NCBI RefSeq assembly: GCF_037023755.1
Contig: NZ_CP146100.1
Coordinates: 3,044,001-3,108,000, forward strand
Length of the DNA: 64,000 nt
Reading direction: 5' to 3'
From: Saccharopolyspora sp. SCSIO 74807
GTDB taxonomy: Bacteria; Actinomycetota; Actinomycetes; Mycobacteriales; Pseudonocardiaceae
In this document: positions 35,126 to 45,498 of the stretch, in pieces
Position numbering within the stretch: position 1 is the stretch's first letter
Layout of the letters: every line of letters starts with the position of its first letter
Position numbers and translations under genes: made by a program
The notes under the pieces: generated by a model
The model's database searches: none
What the model was told of the DNA's origin: nothing
Seen by the model: only the letters and a program-made list of their open reading frames with translations

Positions 35126-36397
35126 TCACAGACCCAGCGCCTGGTTCACCGAGTCGGTGTTCGGGGCGACGGTCGCCTTCGGGCCGACCTGGTCCTGCAC
35201 GGCGTCGAGCGTCTTGAGGCCGTCGCCGGTGATCAGCAGCACCGTCTCCTCGTCCGGATCGATCTTGCCCGCCTCGATGAGCTTCTTCGCGGTCGCGACG
35301 GTGACCCCGCCCGCGGTCTCGGCGAAGATGCCCTCGGTCCGGGCCAGCAGCCGGATGCCGTCGACGACCTCCTGGTCGGTGACGTCCTCGATGGCTCCGC
35401 CGGTGCGGCGCACCGTGTCGAGCACGTACGGCCCGTCGGCCGGGGCGCCGATCGCCAGCGAGCGGGCGATGGTGTCCGGGCGCACCGGCTGCACCACGTC
35501 CTGCTGGCTCTTGAACGCGGTGGAAACCGGGGAGCACCCGGCGGCCTGCGCGCCGAAGATCTTGTACGGGCTCTCCTCGACAAGGCCGGTGTGCTGCAGC
35601 TCGCGGAAGCCCTTGTCCACCTTGGTCAGCTGCGAGCCGGAGGCGATGGGCACCACGATCTGCTCCGGCAGCCGCCAGCCGAGCTGCTCGGCGACCTCGA
35701 AGCCCAGCGTCTTGGAACCCTCGGAGTAGTACGGGCGGACGTTGACGTTGACGAACGCCCAGTCCTCGTGCTCCCCGGCCAGCTCGGTGGCCAGCCGGTT
35801 CACATCGTCGTAGTTCCCGTCGACCGCGAGCAGCGAGCCGTCGTAGACCGCGCTCATCAGGATCTTCGCGCGCTCCAGCGTGGACGGGACCAACACCACC
35901 GAGTCCCAGCCCGCGCGGGCCGCCGCGGAGGCGACCGCGTTCGCGAGGTTGCCGGTGGAGGGGCAGGCCAGCACCCGGAAGCCGAACTCGCGGGCGGCGG
36001 CCAACGCGACCGCGACCACGCGGTCCTTGAAAGAATGGGTGGGGTTGCCGGTGTCGTCCTTGACCCAGATCCGCTTGACGCCGAGCGCCTTGGCGAGGTT
36101 GTCGGCACGCACCAGCCTGGTACAGCCGGGTTCGGTGTTCGGGTGCTCCTCGACGTTGCTCGGCACCGGCAGCAGGTGCTTGTAGCGCCAGATGGAGCGG
36201 GGGCCTGCCTCGATGTCCTCGCGGCGCACGCGGCCGAAGTCGTAGGCGACCTCCAGCGGCGAGAAGTCCTCCAGCGACACGAATTCCGGGGCCAGCGGCT
36301 GGCGATGTCCCTCTTCCTTGGACACCAATTCGACGGCCGGACCGAGGTCGTAGGCCGTCTTGGCGGTGGAGTTCGTGTGTTGGGCGGCAGCGGTCAT
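35126..36397 (-). CDS. thrC: threonine synthase
   Basis: PLP enzyme that converts O-phosphohomoserine to threonine; 423 residues. The PLP lysine is K124 in NPTHSFKDRV, with ACPSTGNLANAVASAAARAG binding phosphate and a C-terminal ITGDGLKTLD. It belongs to the class with a short N-terminus. It stands alone on the minus strand, away from hom and thrB. Its 5' UTR is an S-box riboswitch whose closing helix abuts the SD (AAAGGA), so threonine synthesis appears to be tied to S-adenosylmethionine level. Confidence 0.95.
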   Translation of the reverse strand: MTAAAQHTNSTAKTAYDLGPAVELVSKEEGHRQPLAPEFVSLEDFSPLEVAYDFGRVRREDIEAGPRSIWRYKHLLPVPSNVEEHPNTEPGCTRLVRADNLAKALGVKRIWVKDDTGNPTHSFKDRVVAVALAAAREFGFRVLACPSTGNLANAVASAAARAGWDSVVLVPSTLERAKILMSAVYDGSLLAVDGNYDDVNRLATELAGEHEDWAFVNVNVRPYYSEGSKTLGFEVAEQLGWRLPEQIVVPIASGSQLTKVDKGFRELQHTGLVEESPYKIFGAQAAGCSPVSTAFKSQQDVVQPVRPDTIARSLAIGAPADGPYVLDTVRRTGGAIEDVTDQEVVDGIRLLARTEGIFAETAGGVTVATAKKLIEAGKIDPDEETVLLITGDGLKTLDAVQDQVGPKATVAPNTDSVNQALGL

Positions 36398-36411
36398 CGC
36401 GAGGTCCTTTC

Positions 36412-36535
36412 CTCATCTATCCCGCGGGCGGGTCGGAATTGGCACCGAATTCTTCGACTGCCTCGCGCGAGCCGCGAATGGTCGAGATGGTTGCCGGGGC
36501 TTCTACGGGCCGTTCCCTCTGCCCCTCTGGATGAG
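36412..36535 (-). promoter_or_regulatory. SAM riboswitch (S-box / SAM-I type) upstream of thrC
   Basis: Read on the minus strand, P1 pairs CTCATC (36530-36535) with GATGAG (36412-36417). Then come CAGAGGGGCAGAGGGAACGG, GCCCCGGCAACC (its GCAACC is at 36489-36494) and GGTGCCAATTCC (36435-36446), the S-box core. P3 (TCGAC/GTCGA enclosing CTCGCGCGAG) and P4 (GAATT/AATTC) can form. The P1 3' strand is directly followed by GAAAGGA, the thrC SD, so translational control is likely. Assignment to SAM-I rather than SAM-IV is uncertain. Confidence 0.88.
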
Positions 36536-36643
36536 CTATTCGGTTGTACCGGCAACGTTACGGGACGGCGCCGCACCATGGCCAGGGGCGCCCGCGCAGC
36601 GGGAACGCCCGGCAGTGCCGGACGGTCATGCGACGATGCCCCT

Positions 36644-37627
36644 ATGAGTTCTCCGTCGGTGGTCCGCGACCCGCTGCACTTGATCCTCGGTGACGAAGAA
36701 CTGCTGGTGGAGCGGGCTTTGCACGAGACGGTGGGCGCGGCGCGGGCGGCCGACCCGGAAACCGAGCTGCGCCGGATCAAGGTGAGTGAACTCACCCCCC
36801 CAGAACTGGATGAACTGCTCAGCCCATCGCTTTTCGCGGAGAGCCGGGTAGTGGCCTTGGAGGCGGCGCAGGACGCCGGCAAGGAGATCGCCGAAGCGGT
36901 TCTTTCGCACGCTCGGCAACCCGCCGAAGGGGTCGTGCTCGTCGTCGTGCACAACGGGGGCGGGCGCGGCAAGAACGCCAAGGAACTGCCCGGCGCGCTG
37001 CGCAAGCTCGACGCCCGGGTGACCGAATGCCAGAAGATCACCAAACCCGCGCAGCGGGAGGCGTTCGTGAAGGACGAGGTGCGCCGCGCCGGCGGCCGCA
37101 TCGACGCCGCCGGAGTCAGCGCGCTGATCGAGACCGTCGGCTTCGACCTCCGCGAGCTGTCGTCCTCGGCTTCCCAGTTGGTGGCCGACACCGGCGGCAA
37201 GGTCGACGAGAACGCCGTGCGCCGCTACCACCGCGGCCGCGCCGAGGTCACCGGGTTCGTCGTGGCGGAGAAGTCGGTCACCGGCGACCGTGCGGGTGCG
37301 TTGGAGGCGCTGCGCTGGGCGCTGCAACTCGGTGTGGCGCACGTGCTGATCGCGGACGCGCTGGCCGATTCGGTGCGCACCATCGGACGCGTCGCCGCTT
37401 ACGGTCGCGGGGATCCGTTCCGGCTGGCCGGTGAGCTCGGTATGCCCGCATGGAAGGTGAAGAAAGCGCAGGCGCAGTCGCGGGGCTGGAGCAGTACGAC
37501 GGTGGCCGATGCGTTGCAAGTCGTCGCCGCGCTCAACGGCGAGGTCAAGGGGATGGCTGCGGACGCCGACTACGCGTTGGAGCGCGCAGTGCGCAGGCTC
37601 GTCGACCTGCATTCCACCCGGGCTTGA
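36644..37627 (+). CDS. holA: DNA polymerase III delta subunit
   Basis: 327-residue clamp-loader subunit that opens the beta clamp. The start PLHLILGDEELLVERAL is the DNA_pol3_delta signature; the AAA+-like fold and C-terminal collar domain (GMPAWKVKKAQAQSRGW) follow. ATG 36644 is the first start compatible with the family. A much longer open frame upstream is only the complement of thrC. It shares the 246-bp upstream gap with the thrC riboswitch. The order comEC ... holA-rpsT is conserved. Confidence 0.95.
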   Translation: MSSPSVVRDPLHLILGDEELLVERALHETVGAARAADPETELRRIKVSELTPPELDELLSPSLFAESRVVALEAAQDAGKEIAEAVLSHARQPAEGVVLVVVHNGGGRGKNAKELPGALRKLDARVTECQKITKPAQREAFVKDEVRRAGGRIDAAGVSALIETVGFDLRELSSSASQLVADTGGKVDENAVRRYHRGRAEVTGFVVAEKSVTGDRAGALEALRWALQLGVAHVLIADALADSVRTIGRVAAYGRGDPFRLAGELGMPAWKVKKAQAQSRGWSSTTVADALQVVAALNGEVKGMAADADYALERAVRRLVDLHSTRA

Positions 37628-37636
37628 GACACGAAA

Positions 37637-37671
37637 AACGGGGTCCGCTCCCGTTGGGAACGGACCCCGTT
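37637..37671. terminator. bidirectional terminator between holA and rpsT
   Basis: AACGGGGTCCG (37637-37647) pairs perfectly with CGGACCCCGTT (37661-37671), flanked by A and T residues. It lies between the convergent stops and can serve both genes. Confidence 0.85.
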
Positions 37672-37700
37672 CTCGGATCGGCCTGCGCGAGCTGGGCCGC

Positions 37701-37961
37701 TCAGAGCACGTTGGCGCGCTTGGCCATCGCGGACTTCTTGTTGGCCGCCTGGTTGGCGTGGATGACCCCCTTGCTGGCGGCCTTGTCCAGGGTGCGCGCG
37801 GCGACGCGCTGCAACTCGACGGCCTTGTCCTTGTCGCCGGCGGCAGCGGCCTCGCGGAACTTGCGGATGGCGGTCTTGACCTCGGACTTGACCGACTTGT
37901 TCCGCAGCCGGTTCTGCTCGTTGGTCCTGATCCGCTTCATCGCGGACTTGATGTTGGCCAC
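37701..37961 (-). CDS. rpsT: 30S ribosomal protein S20
   Basis: 86-residue primary 16S rRNA-binding protein. It begins [20 protein letters not shown] and contains [15 protein letters not shown] near the end, both S20 signatures. GTG 37961 is chosen by alignment to the family; a GAGG is about 9 nt upstream. Sequence open further upstream to 38111 is arginine-rich and not S20-like. It is convergent with holA. Confidence 0.97.
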   Translation of the reverse strand: MANIKSAMKRIRTNEQNRLRNKSVKSEVKTAIRKFREAAAAGDKDKAVELQRVAARTLDKAASKGVIHANQAANKKSAMAKRANVL

Positions 37962-38608
<647 letters not shown>

Positions 38609-38624
38609 GACCGCTGATCAACGC

Positions 38625-38658
38625 ATCGAGCCCCGCACCGTCCGGTGCGGGGCTCGAT
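38625..38658 (+). terminator. 15-bp hairpin terminator after cspA
   Basis: ATCGAGCCCCGCACC (38625-38639), loop GTCC, GGTGCGGGGCTCGAT (38644-38658), a perfect stem 16 nt after the stop, without a T run. Confidence 0.8.
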
Positions 38659-38696
38659 GTCGTTCAGGGCCCGGACGGCCGCTACGGGGTACAACG

Positions 38697-39083
38697 GTGC
38701 GCATGGAGATCCTGAACAGCCGCATGATCCTGCGCCCGCTGGACCCGGAGCGTTCGCTGCGCTTCTACCGGGACGTGCTCGGGTTGGCGATCTCCCGGGA
38801 GTTCCCCGGTGGCACCGTCTTCTTCCTCGGCCAAGGTTTCATGGAACTGTCCGGCCAGGGCGAGCGCGGTCCGAGCCCGGACCAAGTCCTGTGGTTGCAG
38901 GTGCGGGACGTGCGCGCCGAGTACGAGCGGCTCACGCGCTTCGAGGTGCCGGTGGTGTCCGAACCCGCCCGGCAGCCCTGGGGCTTGGTGGAAGCGTGGA
39001 TCACCGACCCCGACGGGATGCGGATCGCGCTGATCGAAGTTCCCGAGGACCACCCGATCCGCGCCGACCAGCGGGACACCTGA
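38697..39083 (+). CDS. VOC (glyoxalase/bleomycin-resistance) family protein
   Basis: 128-residue single-domain protein of the vicinal-oxygen-chelate fold. Two beta-alpha-beta-beta-beta modules are visible: [19 protein letters not shown] with [15 protein letters not shown], then [15 protein letters not shown] with [17 protein letters not shown]. Metal-ligand type residues include a Glu in each half. The substrate is unknown; such proteins range from lyases to antibiotic-binding proteins. GTG 38697 and ATG 38703 are both possible. It lies between cspA and lepA. Confidence 0.85.
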   Translation: MRMEILNSRMILRPLDPERSLRFYRDVLGLAISREFPGGTVFFLGQGFMELSGQGERGPSPDQVLWLQVRDVRAEYERLTRFEVPVVSEPARQPWGLVEAWITDPDGMRIALIEVPEDHPIRADQRDT

Positions 39084-39184
39084 ACCCCCGGGCATCCTCC
39101 GCGGAGTTGGGCATCGGCCACCGGTCGTGGCGTGGGACGATGTGCGGTGAAACCGCGCGCCCCCGAGATCCCGAGGAACACCGA

Positions 39185-41041
39185 GTGAGCAGCTTCGCCG
39201 ATACCACCTTCACGGACCCGGAGCGCATCCGGAATTTCTGCATCATCGCGCACATCGACCACGGCAAGTCGACGCTGGCGGACCGGATGCTGCAGCTGAC
39301 CGGGGTGCTCGGCGAGCGCGCGTACCGGGCGCAGTACCTCGACCGGATGGAGATCGAGCGCGAGCGCGGCATCACGATCAAGGCGCAGAACGTGCGGATG
39401 CCGTGGAACGTCGACGGCCTTGACCACGTGCTGCACATGATCGACACACCTGGGCACGTCGACTTCACCTACGAGGTGAGCCGTTCGCTGGCGGCTTGCG
39501 AGGGCGCGATCCTGCTGGTCGACGCCGCGCAGGGCATCGAGGCGCAGACGCTGGCGAACCTCTACCTGGCGATGGAGCACGACCTGCAGATCATCCCGGT
39601 GCTGAACAAGATCGACCTGCCCGCGGCCGAACCGGACAAGTACGCCGCCGAGCTCGCGCACATCATCGGCTGCGAAGCCGACGACGTACTGCGGGTTTCG
39701 GCCAAGACCGGGGACGGCGTCGGTGCGGTGCTCGACGAGGTGGTGCGCCAGGTTCCCGGCCCGGTGGGCGTGCACGATTCGCCGCCGCGCGCGATGATCT
39801 TCGACTCGATCTACGACACCTACCGCGGCGTGGTCACCTACATCCGGGTGGTCGACGGCAAGATCACCCCGCGGCAGCGGATCCGGATGATGTCCACCGG
39901 CGCCACGCACGAGCTGCTGGAGGTCGGCGTCATCTCGCCCGAGCCGAAGCCGTCCGAAGGGCTGGGCGTCGGCGAGGTCGGCTACCTGATCACCGGGGTG
40001 AAGGACGTCCGGCAGTCCAAGGTCGGCGACACGATCACCACCGAGCGCAAGGGCGCGCCGGAGCCGCTCAGCGGATACCGGGAGCCGCTGCCGATGGTGT
40101 ACTCCGGCCTGTACCCGATCGACGGTTCGGACTACCCGCTGCTGCGGGACGCGCTGGACAAGCTCCAGCTCAACGACGCAGCGCTCACCTACGAGCCGGA
40201 AACCTCCGGTGCGCTCGGATTCGGTTTCCGCTGCGGTTTCCTCGGGCTGCTGCACCTGGAGATCACCCGGCTGCGGCTGGAGCGCGAGTTCGGCCTGAAC
40301 CTGATCTCGACCGCGCCGAACGTCGTCTACGAGGTGCAGCTCGAGGACGGCACCCAGCAGGAGGTCACCAACCCCTCCGACTGGCCCGAGGCCAAGATCG
40401 GGCAGGTGCAGGAGCCGATCGCCAAGTGCACCGTGATCACCCCGTCCGAGTTCGTGGGCACGGTGATGGACCTGTGCCAGAGCAGGCGCGGCCGGATGGA
40501 CGGCATGGACTACCTGTCCGAGAGCCGGGTCGAGCTGCGCTACACGCTGCCGCTGGCCGAGATCGTCTTCGACTTCTTCGACCACCTCAAATCCCGCACC
40601 CGCGGCTACGCCTCGATGGACTACGAGGAGGCGGGGATGCAGAGCTCGGACCTGGTCAAGGTGGACATCCTGCTGCAGGGCGAGGCCGTGGACGCGTTCA
40701 GCGCGATCGTGCACAAGGACTTCGCCTACTCCTACGGCACGAAGATGGCGACGAAGCTGCGCGAGCTCATCCCGCGCCAGCAGTTCGAGGTGCCGATCCA
40801 GGCTGCGGTCGGCTCGCGGATCATCGCCCGCGAGACGATCCGCGCGATCCGCAAGGACGTGCTGGCCAAGTGCTACGGCGGCGACATCAGCCGCAAGCGC
40901 AAGCTGCTGGAGAAGCAGAAGGAAGGCAAGAAGCGGATGAAGACCATCGGCCGGGTCGAAGTCCCGCAGGAGGCGTTCGTCGCCGCGCTGTCCACTGACG
41001 AGTCCGCGGGCAAGGACGACAAGACCAAGTCGAAGAAGTGA
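39185..41041 (+). CDS. lepA: elongation factor 4 (LepA)
   Basis: 618-residue ribosomal GTPase. The G1 motif is in [16 protein letters not shown] (about 19-34), the G2 threonine is in [12 protein letters not shown]3 in [10 protein letters not shown] and G4 in LNKIDLP. It ends with the LepA-specific domain rich in lysine ([16 protein letters not shown]). GTG 39185 has GAGGA 8 nt upstream; open sequence upstream overlaps the VOC gene and is not coding. It acts in 30S assembly and back-translocation on stalled ribosomes. Confidence 0.97.
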   Translation: MSSFADTTFTDPERIRNFCIIAHIDHGKSTLADRMLQLTGVLGERAYRAQYLDRMEIERERGITIKAQNVRMPWNVDGLDHVLHMIDTPGHVDFTYEVSRSLAACEGAILLVDAAQGIEAQTLANLYLAMEHDLQIIPVLNKIDLPAAEPDKYAAELAHIIGCEADDVLRVSAKTGDGVGAVLDEVVRQVPGPVGVHDSPPRAMIFDSIYDTYRGVVTYIRVVDGKITPRQRIRMMSTGATHELLEVGVISPEPKPSEGLGVGEVGYLITGVKDVRQSKVGDTITTERKGAPEPLSGYREPLPMVYSGLYPIDGSDYPLLRDALDKLQLNDAALTYEPETSGALGFGFRCGFLGLLHLEITRLRLEREFGLNLISTAPNVVYEVQLEDGTQQEVTNPSDWPEAKIGQVQEPIAKCTVITPSEFVGTVMDLCQSRRGRMDGMDYLSESRVELRYTLPLAEIVFDFFDHLKSRTRGYASMDYEEAGMQSSDLVKVDILLQGEAVDAFSAIVHKDFAYSYGTKMATKLRELIPRQQFEVPIQAAVGSRIIARETIRAIRKDVLAKCYGGDISRKRKLLEKQKEGKKRMKTIGRVEVPQEAFVAALSTDESAGKDDKTKSKK

Positions 41042-41043
41042 CT

Positions 41044-41062
41044 CCATAGCCGTCGCCTATGG
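41044..41062. terminator. short inverted repeat after lepA
   Basis: CCATAG (41044-41049), 7-nt loop, CTATGG (41057-41062), starting 3 nt after the lepA stop. The stem is weak. It may be a terminator or a protein site for the sulfatase promoter in the 248-bp gap. Confidence 0.3.
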
Positions 41063-41289
41063 CGCGCATGGCGAAGTGGTCTGGCCGTCCGGGTGCCGCC
41101 GCCTCGCCAGCGCGGACGCCGCCGGGTTGTGCGCCGGACCTCCCGTCCGGCCGCGCCCGGAGCGTGGAAGCGCTTGCCCGGCGCGCTGCGGCGACTAGCA
41201 TTCGCCGCGGCGTCGAGCGCGAAAATCCTTGCCCCGCTTGGGTTTTCGTCTTCGTCGGGGCATGTCGAGAAACAGACCGGAGGTAGAGC

Positions 41290-43650
41290 ATGAGCGCATC
41301 CGAACCGTCGCGGGAACACCTGCCGATAGCGGATGCGCCGAGACCTTCCGCCACTTCGCTCGATGCCCGCGACCAGGAGCCGGCGTTCAACCCGGTGCAG
41401 CCGCTGAACGCTCCGGCGGGGGCACCGAATGTGGTGCTGGTGCTGCTCGACGACATGGGCTTCGGCGCGTCCAGTTCGTTCGGCGGTCCTTGCCGGATGC
41501 CCGCCGCGGAACGGTTGGCCGATGGTGGGCTGCGGTATTCGCAGTTCCACGTCACCGCGATCTGCTCGCCGACCCGGCAGGCCCTGCTCACCGGGCGCAA
41601 CCACCACTCCGTGGGGATGGGTGTGACCACGGAGATGGCCAGTGCGGCGCCGGGCTACACCGGCATCCGGCCGCGCAGCGCGGCTACGATCGGCCAAGTC
41701 CTCAACGGAAACGGCTACAACACCGCCGCGTTCGGCAAGTGGCACCAGACGCCCGCACGCGACGTCAGCGCCGCCGGGCCGTTCGACCGGTGGCCCACCG
41801 GTGAGGGATTCGAGAAGTTCTACGGCTTCCTGTGCGCTGAGATGAACCACTGGTACCCGGTGCTGTTCGACGGCACGAACCCCGTGGAACCGACGCAGCG
41901 CCCGGAGGACGGCTACCACCTGTCCGAGGATCTGGTGGACCAGGCGATCGACTGGGTGCGCACGCAGAACACGCTCAAGCCGGACAGTCCGTTCTTCGCG
42001 TACCTGCCGTTCGGCGCGACGCACGCGCCTTACCACGTGCCCCAGGAGTACCGGGACAAGTACCGGGGCGCGTTCGACCACGGCTGGGACCGGCAGCGGG
42101 AAATCACGTTGCAGCGCCAGAAAGAACTCGGCGTCGTCCCACCGGACACGGAACTCGCGCCTTGGGCCGAAGGTGTGCCGCACTGGGATGAACTGTCCGA
42201 AGAGGAACGCGCTGCCGCGGCTTCGCTGATGGAGCTGTACGCGGGCTTCGCCGAGCACACCGACGATCAGGTCGGCCGCCTCGTCGACGCGCTGGACGAG
42301 ATCGGCGAGCTGGACAACACGATGTTCGTCTACATCCTCGGCGACAACGGCGCTTCCGCGGAAGGCGGGCTCGGCGGCACGTTGAACGAGCACCGGTTCG
42401 CCACCGGCATCCCGGACAGCGCCGAGTTCATCAACGCGAACCGGGACGCGCTGGGTGACGCGACGACGCACGCGCACTACCCGGTGGGCTGGGCGTTGGC
42501 GATGAACACGCCCTACCAGTGGACCAAGCAGGTCGCCTCGCACCTCGGTGGCACCCGGGATGGCATGATCGTGCACTGGCCGCGCGGCATCGAGGAGCGC
42601 GGCGGTATCCGCAACCAGTGGCACCACGTCATCGACATCATGCCGACGGTGCTGGAAGCGGCGGGCATCCCGCACCCGGCTTCGGTGCAGGGCGTGCCGC
42701 AGCAGCCGATCGAAGGCACCAGCATGTGCTACAGCTTCAACGACGCCGAGGCGCCGGATCAGCACCGCGTGCAGTACTTCGAGATGGTCGGCAACCGCGG
42801 CATCTACCGCGACGGCTGGATGGCAGTGACCAGGCACGGAACCCCGTGGGAGATGGTGCAGGACGGCACTCGCCGGTCCTTCGACGACGACCGCTGGGAG
42901 CTCTACGACACAAATGTGGACTGGAGCCAGGCGCACGACATCTCCGCCGAACATCCCGAGAAGCTGCGCGAGCTGCAGCAGCTGTTCCTCGTGGAAGCGG
43001 CCAAGCACAACGTCTTCCCGCTCGACGACCGGATGACCGAACGGGAGAACCCGAAGGAGGCCGGTCGGCTCGACCTTCTCGGCGACCGGCGCACGATCAC
43101 CTTCCACGCCGGGGCGAAGCGGCTCACCGAGGAGACCGCGCCGAACGTCAAGAACCGCTCGCACGTCATCACCGCCGACCTGGAGATTCCCGAAGCGGGA
43201 GCGGACGGCGTCGTGGTGGCGCAGGGCGGCCGGTTCGGCGGCTGGTCCCTGTACCTGCACGGAGGGCGGCCGCACTACGCCTACAACTACTTCGGCACCG
43301 ATCTCTACAAGCTCGCCGGCGAGCCGCTGGCGCCGGGCGAGCACGTCGTGCGGCTCGAGTTCACCTACGACGGCGGCGGAGTCGGCAACGGCGGCAAGGC
43401 GGTGCTCAGCGTCGACGACGTGAACGTCGCCGAAGGACGGGTGGGAGCGACGATCCCGTACTACTTCGCCTTCGACGAGACCTTCGACGTCGGGGTGGAC
43501 CGGGCTTCCCCGGTGGTCGACGACTACCCGCCGGTGGACAACGCCTTCACCGGTCGGCTGCGGTCGGTCCGCTTCGACCTGGCCGACGACCAGATCAGCG
43601 ATGTCGCCGACGAGCAAGCCCGGGAACGGTTCCGGGCGGCGCACGACTGA
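41290..43650 (+). CDS. type I sulfatase (arylsulfatase)
   Basis: 786-residue alkaline-phosphatase-superfamily enzyme predicted to hydrolyse sulfate esters. The metal-binding D54-D55 is in VLLDDMGFG, and the sulfatase signature is CSPTRQALLTGRN with C92, the residue converted to formylglycine. KWHQTP and ILGDNGASAEG are further active-site segments. The last 180 residues (from about 600) look like a beta-sandwich. There is no signal peptide, so it is cytosolic or uses an unusual route. GGAGGT precedes ATG 41290. No formylglycine-generating enzyme is in the window. Confidence 0.92.
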   Translation: MSASEPSREHLPIADAPRPSATSLDARDQEPAFNPVQPLNAPAGAPNVVLVLLDDMGFGASSSFGGPCRMPAAERLADGGLRYSQFHVTAICSPTRQALLTGRNHHSVGMGVTTEMASAAPGYTGIRPRSAATIGQVLNGNGYNTAAFGKWHQTPARDVSAAGPFDRWPTGEGFEKFYGFLCAEMNHWYPVLFDGTNPVEPTQRPEDGYHLSEDLVDQAIDWVRTQNTLKPDSPFFAYLPFGATHAPYHVPQEYRDKYRGAFDHGWDRQREITLQRQKELGVVPPDTELAPWAEGVPHWDELSEEERAAAASLMELYAGFAEHTDDQVGRLVDALDEIGELDNTMFVYILGDNGASAEGGLGGTLNEHRFATGIPDSAEFINANRDALGDATTHAHYPVGWALAMNTPYQWTKQVASHLGGTRDGMIVHWPRGIEERGGIRNQWHHVIDIMPTVLEAAGIPHPASVQGVPQQPIEGTSMCYSFNDAEAPDQHRVQYFEMVGNRGIYRDGWMAVTRHGTPWEMVQDGTRRSFDDDRWELYDTNVDWSQAHDISAEHPEKLRELQQLFLVEAAKHNVFPLDDRMTERENPKEAGRLDLLGDRRTITFHAGAKRLTEETAPNVKNRSHVITADLEIPEAGADGVVVAQGGRFGGWSLYLHGGRPHYAYNYFGTDLYKLAGEPLAPGEHVVRLEFTYDGGGVGNGGKAVLSVDDVNVAEGRVGATIPYYFAFDETFDVGVDRASPVVDDYPPVDNAFTGRLRSVRFDLADDQISDVADEQARERFRAAHD

Positions 43651-43710
43651 CCCGGGGCGAGCACCGGTCGTCGTTACGGTGACTCGTGTCGCCGGTGCTG
43701 GGAGGTCGGT

Positions 43711-44598
43711 GTGGAACGCCGCGAGGTGGAGTACTTCCTGGCCGTGGCCGAGAACGGCAGCTTCACGGCCGCGGCCAGAGCGTTGCGGATCGCCCAGCCG
43801 TCGCTGTCGGCCGCGATCGGGCAGTTGGAGAACCGGTTGGGCGGCAAGCTGTTCCACCGCCTCCCGCACGGCGTTCGGCTGACCCAAGCCGGTGAGGCGC
43901 TGCTGGAACCGGCACGTCAGGTGGTGCGCGATCTGAGCACCGCGCGCGATTCGGTGCGCCAGGTGCTCGGCCTCACCGCCGGACGCCTGGACATCGTCGC
44001 GCAGACGACGCTGGCGGTGGATCCGCTGGCCGGTTTGCTCGGCGAGTTCTTGCACCACCACCCGAAGGTCGATGTCCGGGTGCTCGACCCTGAGTTGGGT
44101 GCGGCCGTGACCAGCAGCGTCCGCGCGGGCGAGTGCGAACTGGGGATGGTCGACACGACTTCGGACCCGGATGATCTGGAAGGCTTGCGGCTGCCGGGCC
44201 GGGAGGTCTACGCGGTGCTGCCGCCCGGTGGGCACGATCGCAAGCGGATCGGGCTTTCGGAGCTTGCGGCGTTGGATTTCGTCGCGACTCCGCCGGGCAC
44301 TGCGACCCGCGCGGTCATCGAAGACGTCGTCGCCGCTCGTGATGCGCGTCCGCGGGTGGCGGTGGAGACCGCGCACCAGGCGATGATCGTGCCGCTGGTA
44401 CTGGCCGGAGCGGGCGCCACGCTGTTGCCCGAATCGATGGCCGCGGGGGCGGCCCGCGAGGGCGCGACCGTGCTGCCGCTGCGCCCGAAGGTCGTCCGCG
44501 GCGGCCGGTTGTTCTGGCGGCCCGGCCCGCTGGCGCCGGCTGCTGCCCGCTTCGTCGAACTCGCCTCCGGACTCGCTCGAAGAAGTCGCACTGAGTAG
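43711..44598 (+). CDS. LysR-family transcriptional regulator
   Basis: 295-residue LTTR. The N-terminal winged HTH is FLAVAENGSFTAAARALRIAQ followed by PSLSAAIGQLENRLGGKLF, and the C-terminal two-lobed effector domain begins near 90. GTG 43711 has GGAGG 5 nt upstream. It is 60 bp downstream of the sulfatase in the same orientation rather than divergent, so regulation of the sulfatase is plausible but unproven. The inducer is unknown. Confidence 0.93.
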   Translation: MERREVEYFLAVAENGSFTAAARALRIAQPSLSAAIGQLENRLGGKLFHRLPHGVRLTQAGEALLEPARQVVRDLSTARDSVRQVLGLTAGRLDIVAQTTLAVDPLAGLLGEFLHHHPKVDVRVLDPELGAAVTSSVRAGECELGMVDTTSDPDDLEGLRLPGREVYAVLPPGGHDRKRIGLSELAALDFVATPPGTATRAVIEDVVAARDARPRVAVETAHQAMIVPLVLAGAGATLLPESMAAGAAREGATVLPLRPKVVRGGRLFWRPGPLAPAAARFVELASGLARRSRTE

Positions 44599-44662
44599 TC
44601 GAGTGATTACGAACTGTCGATGCCGTGTGCTTCACTGTCGTCGATCAAGAAAGGAGGGCAAG

Positions 44663-45253
44663 ATGGCTCTTATGGCTGACATGACCGGTCCGCACGTGTT
44701 CGAGCAGGTCGAAGAGCGCCCCCTCACCGTGGACGACTTGGAGACGATGCCCGATGACGGTCGCCGGTACGAATTGCTCGACGGGAGCTTGCTCGTGACC
44801 CCGGCGCCGGGGTACCGGCACCAAAGGGTCGTTCTGCTGCTCGGGATGCTGCTCGAAGAAAAGTGCCCGGAGGGATTCTCAGTTCTCCCGGCACCGTTCG
44901 CGCTGCGGACGTCCAGTACCAGTGAGCTGCAACCGGACGTGCTGGTCGCCCCTGACGAGGACTTCACCGAGACGCACCTGCCGGTGCCGCCGACGCTGGT
45001 GGTCGAGGTCCTTTCCCGCAGCACCGCGCTGCACGACCGGAACTCGAAGAAGGCGCTGTACGAGGAACTGGGCGTCGAGTGCTACTGGGTCATCGACCCG
45101 GCCATCCCCAGCGTGGAAGTGCACGAGCTGGACGATGAAGGCCACTATCAGCAGATCGCCGAGGTCAAGGGCTCGGACGCATTCGAAGCGGAGCGGCCGT
45201 TCCCCGTCCGCGTGGTGCCCGCCGAGCTGAGCAAGCGGCGGGGCGATGAATGA
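44663..45253 (+). CDS. Uma2 family (DUF820) nuclease-fold protein, copy 1
   Basis: 196-residue protein of the Uma2/DUF820 family, a restriction-endonuclease-like fold. The key elements are DGRRYELLDGSLLV (E and D of the core), ELQPDVLVAPDE (PD part) and LVVEVLSRSTALHDR ending the (D/E)xK-like arrangement with ..KKALYEELG. AAAGGAGGG precedes ATG 44663. The biological role of the family is unsettled. A paralogue lies at 48696, on the far side of ramB-aceA. Confidence 0.88.
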   Translation: MALMADMTGPHVFEQVEERPLTVDDLETMPDDGRRYELLDGSLLVTPAPGYRHQRVVLLLGMLLEEKCPEGFSVLPAPFALRTSSTSELQPDVLVAPDEDFTETHLPVPPTLVVEVLSRSTALHDRNSKKALYEELGVECYWVIDPAIPSVEVHELDDEGHYQQIAEVKGSDAFEAERPFPVRVVPAELSKRRGDE

Positions 45254-45498
45254 CCACCGGCCCCGGCTCGTCACCGCCGGCGAGCCGGGACCGGCTGATC
45301 TGTCCGACCGCTGTTCTGCATGGTGCTTCTGATCGCCTGCCCATCGGCTCGGCGAACTCAGCGTCCAACCGTTCTCGCGCTCCAACCCGGTAAGGCAGCG
45401 CTACCCGTGCCATGCAGTAGCGCCAACCGGTCTCGATCCGCAACTCGTGGTCGTGATCCCGCCGCGGCTACTGCTGACCGCTGACCGCCGTAGCAGTG

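Noticed and set aside
32540-36643. A frame open on the plus strand from comEA through thrC into holA
   Set aside because: Only the part from 36644 matches a family (HolA). The rest is out-of-frame comEC and the complement of thrC.
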